Origin: Solirubrobacter sp963792915
GTDB taxonomy: Bacteria; Actinomycetota; Thermoleophilia; Solirubrobacterales; Solirubrobacteraceae
DNA length: 64,000 bases
Reading direction: 5' to 3'
Assembly: GCA_963792915.1 (NCBI GenBank)
Contig: CAWBYD010000003.1
Span: 1,488,001-1,552,000 of the forward strand
Every line of letters starts with the position of its first letter. Within the stretch, counting starts at the first letter, position 1. The notes under the pieces are model-generated. The model was not told where the DNA came from. It saw only the letters and a list, made by a program, of their open reading frames with translations, and searched no databases. Position numbers and translations under genes: made by a program. Below are positions 51,785 to 60,259 of this stretch, piece after piece.

Positions 51785-52963
51785 ATGTCGCGGCGCCAGG
51801 TGAGAATCGACCCGACCGTGCGCCTGGAGCGAGATCTGCTGATCGGCGGGGAGCCGTTCGCGATCGTGCGCGGGCGGCTGAGCGATCGCGAACTGATCAT
51901 GCGCAACCTCGCCCAGCCGGAGCCCGCGGGCCCGCTCGTGCCCGTCAGCGTGGTGATCCCGGTACGCGACCGCCCCGCGGCGCTGGCGCGGGCGCTGGCC
52001 GCCGTGGAGAGCGACGACGTGATCGTGGTCGACGACGCGTCGCGGGACGCGGCCGCGATCCGGGCCGCGGCCGGCGGCGCGCGCGTGCTCCGGCACGCGC
52101 ATCGGCGCGGCGCCGGCGCGGCGCGCAACACGGGGCTGGCGGCGGCGCGCCACGAGCTCGTCGCGCTGCTCGACAGCGACTGCGTCCCGCGGCCGGGCTG
52201 GCTCGAGGCGCTCGTGCCGCACTTCGAGGACCCGGAGCTGGGCGCGGTGGCGCCGCGGATCGTCGCGCTGGGGCACGAGGGGGTTCTGGGGCGCTACGAG
52301 GCGCGCCACTCGCCGCTCGATCGCGGGCCGCTGCCCGCGCGCGTGATCCCGGGCGGCCGCGTGCCGTTCGTTCCCGGCGCGGCGCTCGTCGTGCGCCGCC
52401 ACCTGCGCTTCGACGAGACCCTGCGCGGCGGCGAGGACGTCGACTTCTGCTGGCGCGTGCCGTACGTGCGCTACGAGCCGGCGGGGCAGGTGGCGCACGC
52501 GCATCGCACCTCGCCCGGCGCGTGGTTCGCCCGCCGCGTCTACTACGGGCGCACCTCCGCGCCGCTGGCCAGGCGCCATCCCGGCAACGCGCGCCCGCTG
52601 CGCGTGGACCCGTGGACGACCGCGGCCTACGTCGCGCTCGCGCTCAAACGCCCCGGCGCCGCGGTCGCGATCACGGCGACCGCGACGGCGCTGCTGGCGC
52701 GCGAGCTGCCGTGGCGCACGGCCGCCCGGATCGCCGGCCTCGGCACGCTGCGCTCGCACCGCGTCGTGGCCGACGCGATCCGGCGCGCGTGGTGGCCGCT
52801 CGCGCCGCGCCGGGTCCTGATCGCCGCGATCCTGGCCGATCCGCGCCCGCTGCGGCTCGCGGACGACTTCGCGTACAGCCTCGGCGTCTTCATCGGCTGC
52901 GTCGAGCACCGCACGCTCGACCCGCTGCTGCCGGCTCGACCATGGAGGCTCGAACGCTTCTAG
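51785..52963 (+). CDS. mftF: MftF, mycofactocin glycosyltransferase
   Basis: A 392-residue GT2 glycosyltransferase: N-terminal RIDPTVRLERDLLIGGEPFAIVR, VSVVIPVRDRPAALARAL, VIVVDDASRD, GAGAARNTGLAAARHELVALLDSDCVPRPGWLEAL, FVPGAALVVRR, GGEDVDFCWRVPYVRYEP, and a C-terminal hydrophobic domain. MftF oligoglucosylates (pre)mycofactocin. It is divergent from mftA and followed after 11 bp by the ferredoxin reductase. Similar to the copy at 47261, but this one keeps more of the N- and C-terminal regions, so it is the better MftF candidate. ATG 51785, probably leaderless. Confidence 0.9.
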   Translation: MSRRQVRIDPTVRLERDLLIGGEPFAIVRGRLSDRELIMRNLAQPEPAGPLVPVSVVIPVRDRPAALARALAAVESDDVIVVDDASRDAAAIRAAAGGARVLRHAHRRGAGAARNTGLAAARHELVALLDSDCVPRPGWLEALVPHFEDPELGAVAPRIVALGHEGVLGRYEARHSPLDRGPLPARVIPGGRVPFVPGAALVVRRHLRFDETLRGGEDVDFCWRVPYVRYEPAGQVAHAHRTSPGAWFARRVYYGRTSAPLARRHPGNARPLRVDPWTTAAYVALALKRPGAAVAITATATALLARELPWRTAARIAGLGTLRSHRVVADAIRRAWWPLAPRRVLIAAILADPRPLRLADDFAYSLGVFIGCVEHRTLDPLLPARPWRLERF

Positions 52964-52974
52964 GATCCCAGGGC

Positions 52975-54339
52975 ATGATCGACGAACCCCCGCGCGCGGC
53001 CGTCGTGGGCGCCGGCCCCTCCGGCTTCTACGCGACCGACCAGCTGCTGAAGGCCGGCTTCGCCGTCGACCTGATCGAGCTGCTGCCCACCCCGTTCGGG
53101 CTCGTGCGGGCCGGCGTGGCGCCCGACCATCCGAAGATCAAGAGCGTCACGCGCGTCTACGAGAAGACCGCCGCGCACCCGGACTTCCGCTACTTCGGCG
53201 GCGTCGAGCTGGGCGAGCACATCTCGCGCGAGGACCTGCTCGAGCGCTACCACGTCGTGCTCTACGCGGTCGGGACGGCGTCCGACAACCGGCTCGGCAT
53301 CCCCGGCGAGGACCGGCCCGGCTCGCATGCGGCGACCGAGTTCGTGGCCTGGTACAACGGCCATCCCGACTACGCCGACCTGTCGTTCGGGCTCGATGCC
53401 ACGCGCGCCGTGGTGATCGGCAACGGCAACGTCGCGGTCGATGTCGCCCGCATGCTGGTGCTCGACCCCGACGAGGTGGCGGTGACCGACACCGCCGATC
53501 ACGCCGTCGGCCCGCTCGCCACCGCCCAGGTCCACGAAGTGATCATGCTGGGCCGCCGCGGACCCGCCCAGGCCGCGTTCACGACGCCCGAGCTGCGCGA
53601 GCTGGGGGAGCTCACGCGCGCCGACATCAAGGTCGACCCGGCCGACCTCGAGCTGGACCCCGAGAGCGAGCGCAGCCTCGAGGACGACCCGACCTCGCGC
53701 CGCAACGTCGAGCTCCTGCGCGAGTACGCGCAGCGCGAGCCGAGCGGTCGCCGGCACCGCGTCGAGCTGCGTTTCCTGACCTCGCCGGTCGAGATCCTCG
53801 GCGAGGGCGAGGACGGGCCCGTGACCGGGGTTCGGGTCGTCCGCAACCGGCTCGTGGACGGCCGCGCCGTGCCGACCGGCGAGCACGAGGTGATCGCCTG
53901 CGGCCTCGTCCTGCGCTCGATCGGCTACCGCGGCACGCCGCTGGCCGGCATCCCCTTCGACGAGCGCCGCGGCCTGATCCGCAACGACGGCGGCCGCGTG
54001 ACCGGCGACGACGGCCGGCCGCTGCCGGGCGAGTACGTCGTCGGCTGGGTCAAGCGCGGGCCGTCGGGCGTGATCGGCACGAACAAGAAGGACGCCGCGG
54101 ACACGGTCGCCAGGATTCTCGAGGATCGCGAGGCCGGCCGCCTGAACACGCCGGGCAGCGACTGCTCGCACGCGTTCTACGCCGAGCGCTGCCCGGACCT
54201 CGTCACGTGGGCGGGCTGGCGGGCGATCGACGAGCACGAGACCGAGCTGGGCGAGCCGCAGGGCCGCCCGCGCGTGAAGCTGGTCCGGACCTCCCAGATG
54301 GTCGAGGTCGCCTCCGCGGGCGAGAAGCTGCCGTCGTAG
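52975..54339 (+). CDS. Ferredoxin/adrenodoxin-NADP reductase (FprA-like)
   Basis: A 454-residue two-dinucleotide-domain flavoprotein of the adrenodoxin-reductase family: FAD motif AVVGAGPSGFYATDQLLKAG, LPTPFGLVRAGVAPDHPKIKSVTRVYEKTA, NADP motif IGNGNVAVDVARMLV, LGRRGPAQAAFTTPELRELGEL, LRSIGYRGTPL, and the C-terminal GEYVVGWVKRGPSGVIGTNKKDAADTV. It transfers electrons between NADPH and ferredoxin. Placed behind mftF, it may supply reduced ferredoxin to MftC or drain electrons from mycofactocin-coupled enzymes; this is an inference. ATG 52975 is chosen; ATG 52942 would overlap mftF. Its stop abuts the convergent PucR gene. Confidence 0.92.
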   Translation: MIDEPPRAAVVGAGPSGFYATDQLLKAGFAVDLIELLPTPFGLVRAGVAPDHPKIKSVTRVYEKTAAHPDFRYFGGVELGEHISREDLLERYHVVLYAVGTASDNRLGIPGEDRPGSHAATEFVAWYNGHPDYADLSFGLDATRAVVIGNGNVAVDVARMLVLDPDEVAVTDTADHAVGPLATAQVHEVIMLGRRGPAQAAFTTPELRELGELTRADIKVDPADLELDPESERSLEDDPTSRRNVELLREYAQREPSGRRHRVELRFLTSPVEILGEGEDGPVTGVRVVRNRLVDGRAVPTGEHEVIACGLVLRSIGYRGTPLAGIPFDERRGLIRNDGGRVTGDDGRPLPGEYVVGWVKRGPSGVIGTNKKDAADTVARILEDREAGRLNTPGSDCSHAFYAERCPDLVTWAGWRAIDEHETELGEPQGRPRVKLVRTSQMVEVASAGEKLPS

Positions 54340-55488
54340 CTAGCCGCCGGCCAGCCGCGCCAGCCGCAGCGCGACGTGGCAGAGCAGCCGGTCCTCGCCG
54401 CGGTTGAGATCGACGCCCGCGACCTCCTCGATCCGGCGCAGCCGGTAGTAGAGGCTCGTGCGGTGCAGCCACAGCGCCGCCGACGTGCTCTTCACGTCGC
54501 CCGCGTGGTCGAGGTAGGTCTCGAGCGTCAGCACCAGCTGCTCGTGCCCGCCGGCCAGCAGCTTCCGCAGGCCCGCCGGGATGTCCTCGAGCGCGGTCTG
54601 AGGCAGCGCCGTCAGCAGCCGGTAGGCGCGCAGATCGTCCCAGCGCGCCACGCGGCTCGCGGACTCGCCCGCCACCTGTAACGCGGCCAGCGCGCGGCGG
54701 TAGGAGCGCGGGGCGTCGCGCAGGTCGGAGACCGCGTCGCCCTCGCCGACCAGCGCGCCGCGCTCCAGCGTCTCGGCCAGCGCGGCGCCGCGCGCGGTCC
54801 CGTGGGCGGCGACGACGCACACCGCGCGGCCCCCGAGCTCGCCACACAGCGCGTGCTTGCCGGGCGCGCGGGCGCGGAAGTGGTCGATGCCGTCGGCCAG
54901 CGCGCCGCGGTCCGGATCGCCGGGCAGCGACGCGACGCACACGACCAGCGGCCGCAGCGGCACGTAGCGGTCGGTCTCCAGCGCCTCGGCGGCGCGCTCG
55001 GAGGCGGCCGCGTCGGAACCGAGCAGGGCCGCGATCTGCCCCTGCTCGCGGCGCCGCCGGTCCAGCTGCGCGTCGGCCTCGGACTGCAGCAGCGACGCGG
55101 CCTCGGACGCCGCGCCGCGCGCGAGCCGCAGGTCATCGGCGCTGAGCGGCGTGTCCTCGATCAGCCACAGGTAGCCGAGCCGGCGCGAGCCGCGCATGAT
55201 CGGGACGCAGATCCGCGCCTCCATGCCGATCGCGGGGTGCGCGGGAATGCGCACCAGCTCCGTGGCAGCGCGGATGCCCGCGCCGAACAGCGCCTCGCGC
55301 GCGGACTCGGGTGCGGTGCGCCCGAGGATGCTGGCGGTGCGCACCGAGTCCAGCTCGCCGAACTGGGTGCTGTACGCGAGCGGGCGCAACTCGAGGTCGT
55401 CGACCAGCACCGGCCGCCCGAGGCGGACGCTCAGGGCGTCGACGATCTCCTGGAGGTCAGACGCCACGGGTGCAGGATCATGGCTCAC
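54340..55488 (-). CDS. PucR-family regulator next to putA remnant
   Basis: A 382-residue regulator: a GAF-like sensor (about residues 10-130; LVDDLELRPLAYSTQFGELDSVRTASILGRTAPESARE), a middle CdaR/GGDEF-like region (VVCVASLPGD, ALAALQVAGESASRVARWDDLRAYRLL) and the C-terminal PucR helix-turn-helix (LVLTLETYLDHAGDVKSTSAALWLHRTSLYYRLRRIEEVAGVDL). Such regulators often control proline utilisation (PutR) in actinobacteria. GTG 55488 overlaps the putA-remnant stop as GTGA. It looks intact although its probable target is broken. Confidence 0.92.
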   Translation of the reverse strand: MSHDPAPVASDLQEIVDALSVRLGRPVLVDDLELRPLAYSTQFGELDSVRTASILGRTAPESAREALFGAGIRAATELVRIPAHPAIGMEARICVPIMRGSRRLGYLWLIEDTPLSADDLRLARGAASEAASLLQSEADAQLDRRRREQGQIAALLGSDAAASERAAEALETDRYVPLRPLVVCVASLPGDPDRGALADGIDHFRARAPGKHALCGELGGRAVCVVAAHGTARGAALAETLERGALVGEGDAVSDLRDAPRSYRRALAALQVAGESASRVARWDDLRAYRLLTALPQTALEDIPAGLRKLLAGGHEQLVLTLETYLDHAGDVKSTSAALWLHRTSLYYRLRRIEEVAGVDLNRGEDRLLCHVALRLARLAGG

Positions 55489-57604
55489 ACCACCAGCCCG
55501 TGGCGCATCGTGTCCTCGGTGACCACGCGCGGCTCCACGAACTCGAGCACGGGGCCGAAGATCTCCTCCTCGGCCACCGGCGAGCCGGCGGGCAGCCCGC
55601 TGACCACGGCGGGCGCCACGAACCAGCCGCCGGGCGGCGCCTCGCCCGGCTGGAAGACGGCGGCGCCCTCGGCGCGGGCGATGTCCAGGTAGCGCTCGAC
55701 GCGCTCCTGCGCCGCGCGCTCGATCACCGGCGGGACGTCGACGCCGAAGCGCTGCGCCTGGTCGACCAGCAGCGCCTCGACGGCGCCCCGCAGGCGCTCG
55801 GTCAGCGCGCCGGCGATCCGCTCGTGGACGAGCGCGCGCGAGGCGGCGCTGCACTTCTGGCCGGCGAAGCCGAAGGCGCTGTAGGCGAGCGCCGGGACCA
55901 CGTCGTCGAGGTCGGCGTCGGCGTCGACGATCACGCAGTTCTTGCCGCCCATCTCGGCGACGACGCGCTTGAGGTGGCGCTGGCCGGGCCGCAGCTCGGC
56001 GGCGCGCTTGAGGATCTCGAGCCCGACCGCGCCCGATCCGGTGAACGCGATCGTGTGCACGCCGGGATGCGCGACGAGCGCGGCGCCGACGTCGCCCTCA
56101 CCGGGCAGCAGCGCGAGCGCCTCCGGCGGCACCCCCGCGCCATGCAGCGCCTCGACCACCGCCAGCGCGCAGGCCGGCGACTGCTCGGCGGGCTTGAGCA
56201 CGACGCCGTTGCCGGTCGCCAGCCCGGCGGCGACCATGCCGGCCGGGATCGCGAGCGGGAAGTTCCACGGCCCGATCACCGCGACGACGCCGCGCGCCGC
56301 ATAGCGCAGCGTGTTGCGCTCGCCCGGGAGCTGCACGAGCTCGCCGGACCCCTCGAGCGCCATCGCGCGCTGGGCGTAGTACTCGAGGAAGTCGATCGCC
56401 TCGCAGACGTCGGCGTCGGCCTCCGCCCACGGCTTCGCGCACTCGCGCACCGCCAGCGCGGCGAGTGTCGCCCGGCGGCGGCGCAGCTCGCCCGCGGCGC
56501 GCGCGAGGATCGCGGCCCGCGCGTGCGCCCCACGCGCCTCCCAGGCGGGCGCCGCGGCCGCGGCGGCGCGCACCGCGGCGTCGACGTCGGCCGCGGTGGC
56601 GCAGGTCGTCTCGGACACGATCCGGTCCGGCCGGCCGGGGTCGGCGGAGCGCAGGCTCCAAGCGTCGCGGCGCTCGCCGGCGACCAGCACGGGCACGCGC
56701 CAGGGGAGCTGGGCGTCGAGCTCGGCCAGCGCGTCGACCAGCACCTCGCGCACCGGGGCGCCTGCTCGTCGGCGTCGCGCAGGTAGGCCTGCAGCACGAT
56801 CCCGGCCGACGGGCCGGCGGCGAACTCGGGCTCGCCGAGCACGGCGATCACGAGCTCGATGATCAGCTCGCGCGTGTCCATCGACTCCATGTCGACGTGC
56901 AGGTGCGCGCCGACCTCGCGCGCCGTGCGCAGCAGGGCGCGCAGGCGCCCGGCGGCGTCGGCGACGCCGAGCTCGGGCGCCTCGGCGCGCACGCGCGCGG
57001 TGAGCGCGGAGACCTTGACGGACAGGTTCACGCGCGGCAGCGACCCGGCCGAGTCGGCCTCCAGCGCCGGCCGCGCGGGCCAGGTGCGGGCGGCCGCCGC
57101 GAGCGTGCGCAGCGCGTCGTCGCAGCGGCGCGCGTAGCGGCGCGCCTCGGCGGTCGTCACCGTCGCCTCGCCGAGCAGGTCCACCGATGTCGCCGCGCCC
57201 GACTCCCACAGGGCTCGCAGCGCCCCGGCGGCGTCGCCGGGGCTCGCGCCGACGATGAAGCGCCGCGCCATCCGGTTGACCGCGAGGCCCGCCACGCGGC
57301 CGGTCAGCGCGCGGTCCGGGACCGGCGGCAGCCGGCGGTCGACCTCGCCCAGCAGCGACTGCAGGTGGCGCGAGAGCTCGCGCGGCGTCGCGCACGCGGG
57401 CGCGACGTCGACCAGCCGGAACAGCGCCGCCCGCAGCTGCGGGTCGCGCGCTAGCAGCTCCATCCCGCGGTCCTGCAGCCGGCGGCCCGCGGCCGCCTGT
57501 GCGGTCGCGATGCGGCGCCCCACGGCGCGCACGTCGCGCTCGAAGTCGGTTCGCGGGCGCGGCGCTGCACCGGGCGCCGCCGCGGGTGGGGCCAGCGTGG
57601 GCAT
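55485..57604 (-). pseudogene. putA: putA remnant (proline dehydrogenase / P5C dehydrogenase) with frameshift and two deletions
   Basis: ATG 57604 opens a bifunctional proline-catabolism protein. The proline dehydrogenase part reads well to VLQAYLRDADEQA near 56762 (NRMARRFIVGASPGDAA, VNLSVKVSALTARV). There the frame changes, and sequence resumes directly in the linker before the aldehyde dehydrogenase (DALAELDAQLPWRVPVLVAGERR), so roughly the second half of the barrel is missing. The aldehyde dehydrogenase half reads through IGPWNFPLAIPAGM, the catalytic Glu (AEMGGKN) and Cys (FAGQKCSAASR) to EEEIFGPVL. It then jumps in frame to the normal C-terminal tail FVEPRVVTEDTM, losing about 95-115 residues. 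I judge it a pseudogene; a sequencing error could explain the shift but not both gaps. Confidence 0.8.
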
Positions 57605-57651
57605 CGCCGGGCGACGCTATGCCCTCGCGCGGTCGGTCACCAGCGTCAGCC

Positions 57652-57659
57652 GTCCGGAC
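57652..57659. promoter_or_regulatory. Palindrome GTCCGGAC between putA remnant and Zn dehydrogenase
   Basis: A perfect 8-bp palindrome, flanked by CCGTC...GACGG, in the 103-bp divergent spacer. Possible regulator site; short. Confidence 0.3.
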
Positions 57660-57707
57660 TTCCTTCGACGGTTGTTCAATTCTCGCCGCGCCCGCGAGGA
57701 TGTGCGC

Positions 57708-58688
57708 ATGCGCGCGATCGAGTTCCACGGCGGCGAGCGGATCGAGCTCGTCGAGCGTCCCGACCCGACCCCTGGCGAGGGCGAGCTGCTGATCGCGCCC
57801 ACGGCGGTCGGCATCTGCGGCACCGACGTCGAGATCTTCGAGGGCTCGATGGCGTACTTCCGCGACGGCTTCTCGCGGTACCCGATCGTTCCCGGCCACG
57901 AGTGGACGGGCGTCGTCGTGGACGTCGGCCCGCACGCCGGCGGCTTCGCGCCCGGCGACCGCGTCGTCGGCGAGGTGGCGATCGGCTGCGGGCACTGCGT
58001 GCGCTGCCGGGCGGGGCGCCCGCACGTGTGCGCCAACCGCACCGAGACCGGGATCGTGCGGATGGACGGCGCGATGGCCTCGCGGCTCGTGTTCCCCGCG
58101 GGCTACGCGCACAAGGTCGACCTCGAGCCGCGCGCCGCGGCGCTCGTGGAGCCGACGGCGGTGGCCCTGCATGCCGCCCGCCGCGCGCAGGTCGCGGGCC
58201 AGGGCGTGCTGATCGTCGGCGCCGGCCCGATCGGGCTGCTCTCGGCCGAGTGCGCGCGCGCCGAGGGCGCCGACAGCGTGTGGGTGACGGACACGCGCGC
58301 CGACCGCCGGCAGGCTGCCGAGCAGCTCGGCTTCCGCGCGGACACGCCCCACGAGGACGAGGTCGACGTGGTGATCCTGTGCGCCGGCGGTCCGGCGGCG
58401 ATCGCCGCGGCGCTGGACGCCGTCCGTCCCAGCGGCCGCATCGCCGCGCTCGGGCTCTCGGGCGCGCCGGCGATCGCGTTCGGATTCGACGCGCTCGTGA
58501 CCCGCGACATCGACCTGATCGGCGTGCTCGGCTCCGTCGGCTACTGGGAGGAGGCGATCGGCCTGATCGAGCAGGGAAGCGTGCGCACCGAGCCGCTGGT
58601 TTCCGGCGCGTTTGCGCTGGAAAACACCCGCGACGCGCTCGAGCACCTGGCGTCGCCCGGAAGCCTGAAGGTTTTGATCGAGCCCTGA
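57708..58688 (+). CDS. Zinc-dependent sorbitol/threonine-dehydrogenase-like oxidoreductase
   Basis: A 326-residue medium-chain dehydrogenase. Catalytic zinc ligands are C37 (GICGTD) and H64-E65 (PGHEW). The structural zinc site is C94, C97, C100 and C108 (CGHCVRCRAGRPHVC). The Rossmann motif is IVGAGPIGLLSAECARAEGA. The family covers polyol and threonine dehydrogenases; the substrate is not determinable. ATG 57708 (GTG 57702 possible) has GAGGA upstream. It is divergent from putA. The C-terminus ends cleanly at LKVLIEP, somewhat short for the family. Confidence 0.9.
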   Translation: MRAIEFHGGERIELVERPDPTPGEGELLIAPTAVGICGTDVEIFEGSMAYFRDGFSRYPIVPGHEWTGVVVDVGPHAGGFAPGDRVVGEVAIGCGHCVRCRAGRPHVCANRTETGIVRMDGAMASRLVFPAGYAHKVDLEPRAAALVEPTAVALHAARRAQVAGQGVLIVGAGPIGLLSAECARAEGADSVWVTDTRADRRQAAEQLGFRADTPHEDEVDVVILCAGGPAAIAAALDAVRPSGRIAALGLSGAPAIAFGFDALVTRDIDLIGVLGSVGYWEEAIGLIEQGSVRTEPLVSGAFALENTRDALEHLASPGSLKVLIEP

Positions 58689-58732
58689 CGCAACGACTGG
58701 CGTTTTGCTCACGGGCGTGGGAAGCTCGACTC

Positions 58733-59236
58733 ATGTCGCTCTCCGTTCCCGGCTTCGAGCCTGAGACAGGGATCGAGCACGCCATGGCCCGCGACCCGAT
58801 GCTGATGCGCACCTGGGGCTGGGGCCGCGGCAAGGTGGGCGAGCAGGTGGCGGAGATCCTCGAGCGGATCGACGACGACGATCCGCTGCGCTCGGACCTG
58901 CGCCAGCTCGCGCTCCTGCATGACGCGTTCGAGTTCCGCGTCCGCTCGCGCTACGCCTGGACGCCCAACGACGACCGGCTGGAGCTGGCGCAGCGCTTCG
59001 CGGCCAAGTACGGCTGCGGCGGGCGCATCGGCGGGACGCTGGCCCTGCACGACGCGCCCTACTGGGTGTGGGAGCGCCAGGGCGGCGACGTCGCCGCGCT
59101 CGACGGCGTGCTCAACCGCGCGCCGGATCCCGAGCTGCTGCTGCGGTTCGTCGAGCTGGTCGCCGAGGCGCACCGCAAGACGCCGCGCTTCGTCGAGTGG
59201 CTGCACCGCGCCGACGCGCGCGTCGCGCACTCCTAG
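58733..59236 (+). CDS. Uncharacterised 167-residue protein (HD-like helical)
   Basis: No confident family. The sequence is helical with LALLHDAFEFRVRSRYAWTPNDDRLELAQRFAAKYGCGGRI in the middle and many conserved-looking acidic and aromatic residues (EILERIDDDDPLRSDLRQLALLHDAF). LLHD resembles an HD-domain metal pair but the second half is not recognisable. ATG 58733 lies 44 bp after the Zn dehydrogenase. A strong hairpin begins at its stop codon. Confidence 0.7.
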   Translation: MSLSVPGFEPETGIEHAMARDPMLMRTWGWGRGKVGEQVAEILERIDDDDPLRSDLRQLALLHDAFEFRVRSRYAWTPNDDRLELAQRFAAKYGCGGRIGGTLALHDAPYWVWERQGGDVAALDGVLNRAPDPELLLRFVELVAEAHRKTPRFVEWLHRADARVAHS

Positions 59237-59264
59237 TGGCGCCCGCCTTCGCGGCGGGCGCCAC
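59236..59264. terminator. 12-bp perfect hairpin between convergent genes
   Basis: GTGGCGCCCGCC (59236-59247) and GGCGGGCGCCAC (59253-59264) pair around a TTCGC loop, directly after the stop of the unknown gene and 11 bp before the LLM gene stop. A bidirectional terminator. Confidence 0.75.
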
Positions 59265-59275
59265 CCGGGCCGCGC

Positions 59276-60253
59276 TCAGCGCGACGTGGTGCCCACCACG
59301 GCGCCGAGCGCCTCGCCGACCTGCGCCACGACCTCGAGGTCCTCGATGTCGGGCAGCACGATCGTGAAGCCGTCCAGCCCCGCGTCGATGTAGGGCTGGG
59401 CCTGCTCGGCGATCGCGTCCGCGTCGCCCACGAACGTCATGGCGCGCACGCGCTCGAGCACCTCTCCCGACAGGCCCGCGGTGAGCTGCGCGAACTTGCG
59501 TTGCGCCTCGCCCTCGGAGGACGCGAGGGCGATCCGCGCCATCCGCGTCTTCGTGATCTCGGCGGGGTCGCGGTCGAGCTTCTCGCAATGGCCCTCGAGC
59601 ACGCCGAGCAGGTGCTTGACGCGCTCGAGATCGCCGAAGAAGTTCGAGCCGTCGGCGTACTGGGCGACCATCCGCAGCGTCTTGCGCTCGCCGCTGCCGC
59701 CGATCAGGATCGGGATGTCGCCGCGCAGCGGCTTGGGGTTGTTGAGCGCATTGGTGATCGAGTGGTGCGTGCCGGTGTAGCTCGCCTCGGCCTCCGTGAA
59801 CATCAGGCGGGCGATGTTCAGCGTGTCCTCGAGGCGCTCGAAGCGCTCCTTGAGCGGCGGGAACGGGATGCCGTAGGCGTTGTGCTCCTCCTCGAACCAG
59901 CCGGCGCCGATGCCCAGCACGGCGCGCCCGCCGGACACGATGTCGATCGTCGTCGTGATCTTGGCCAGCTTGGCGGGGTTGTGGTACATCACGCCGCCGA
60001 CCAGCAGGCCGAGGTTGATCGTCGAGGTCCGCGCCGCGATCGCCGAGAGCATCGTCGAGCCCTCGAACATGTAGTTCTCGCGCGGGCCGACGCCCGGGAT
60101 CTGGTGCAGGTGGTCCATCAGCGAGAGCGAGCTGAAGCCCGAGCTCTCGGCGGTCGTGGCGATCTCGCTCAGCTTCTCGAACAGCGTCTCGGGCTCGGTG
60201 CCCGGCCAGTTGAAGTTCGGTACGTGGAGGTCCAGCTGGAATGGCGCACGCAT
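59276..60253 (-). CDS. LLM-class F420-dependent oxidoreductase
   Basis: A 325-residue luciferase-like TIM barrel: FQLDLHVPNFNWPGTEPETLFEKLSEIATTAESSGFSSLSLMDHLHQIPG, INLGLLVGGVMYHNPAKLAKITTTIDIVSGGRAVLGIGAGWFEEEH, PILIGGSGERKTLRMVAQYADGSN. This matches the actinobacterial F420-dependent LLM group. The substrate is unknown. ATG 60253 (GTG 60259 alternative) directly follows the LysR stop, so it is cotranscribed with the regulator. F420 rather than FMN use is inferred by subfamily. Confidence 0.9.
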   Translation of the reverse strand: MRAPFQLDLHVPNFNWPGTEPETLFEKLSEIATTAESSGFSSLSLMDHLHQIPGVGPRENYMFEGSTMLSAIAARTSTINLGLLVGGVMYHNPAKLAKITTTIDIVSGGRAVLGIGAGWFEEEHNAYGIPFPPLKERFERLEDTLNIARLMFTEAEASYTGTHHSITNALNNPKPLRGDIPILIGGSGERKTLRMVAQYADGSNFFGDLERVKHLLGVLEGHCEKLDRDPAEITKTRMARIALASSEGEAQRKFAQLTAGLSGEVLERVRAMTFVGDADAIAEQAQPYIDAGLDGFTIVLPDIEDLEVVAQVGEALGAVVGTTSR

Positions 60254-60259
60254 AGTCAC

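Noticed and set aside
55485..57604. Treating the putA region as a truncated but functional enzyme
   Set aside because: Half of the proline dehydrogenase barrel and the C-terminal catalytic region of the aldehyde dehydrogenase are missing, in addition to a frameshift.
57255..57707. N-terminal extension of the Zn dehydrogenase frame
   Set aside because: Antisense to the putA start; the dehydrogenase fold begins at the ATG at 57708.
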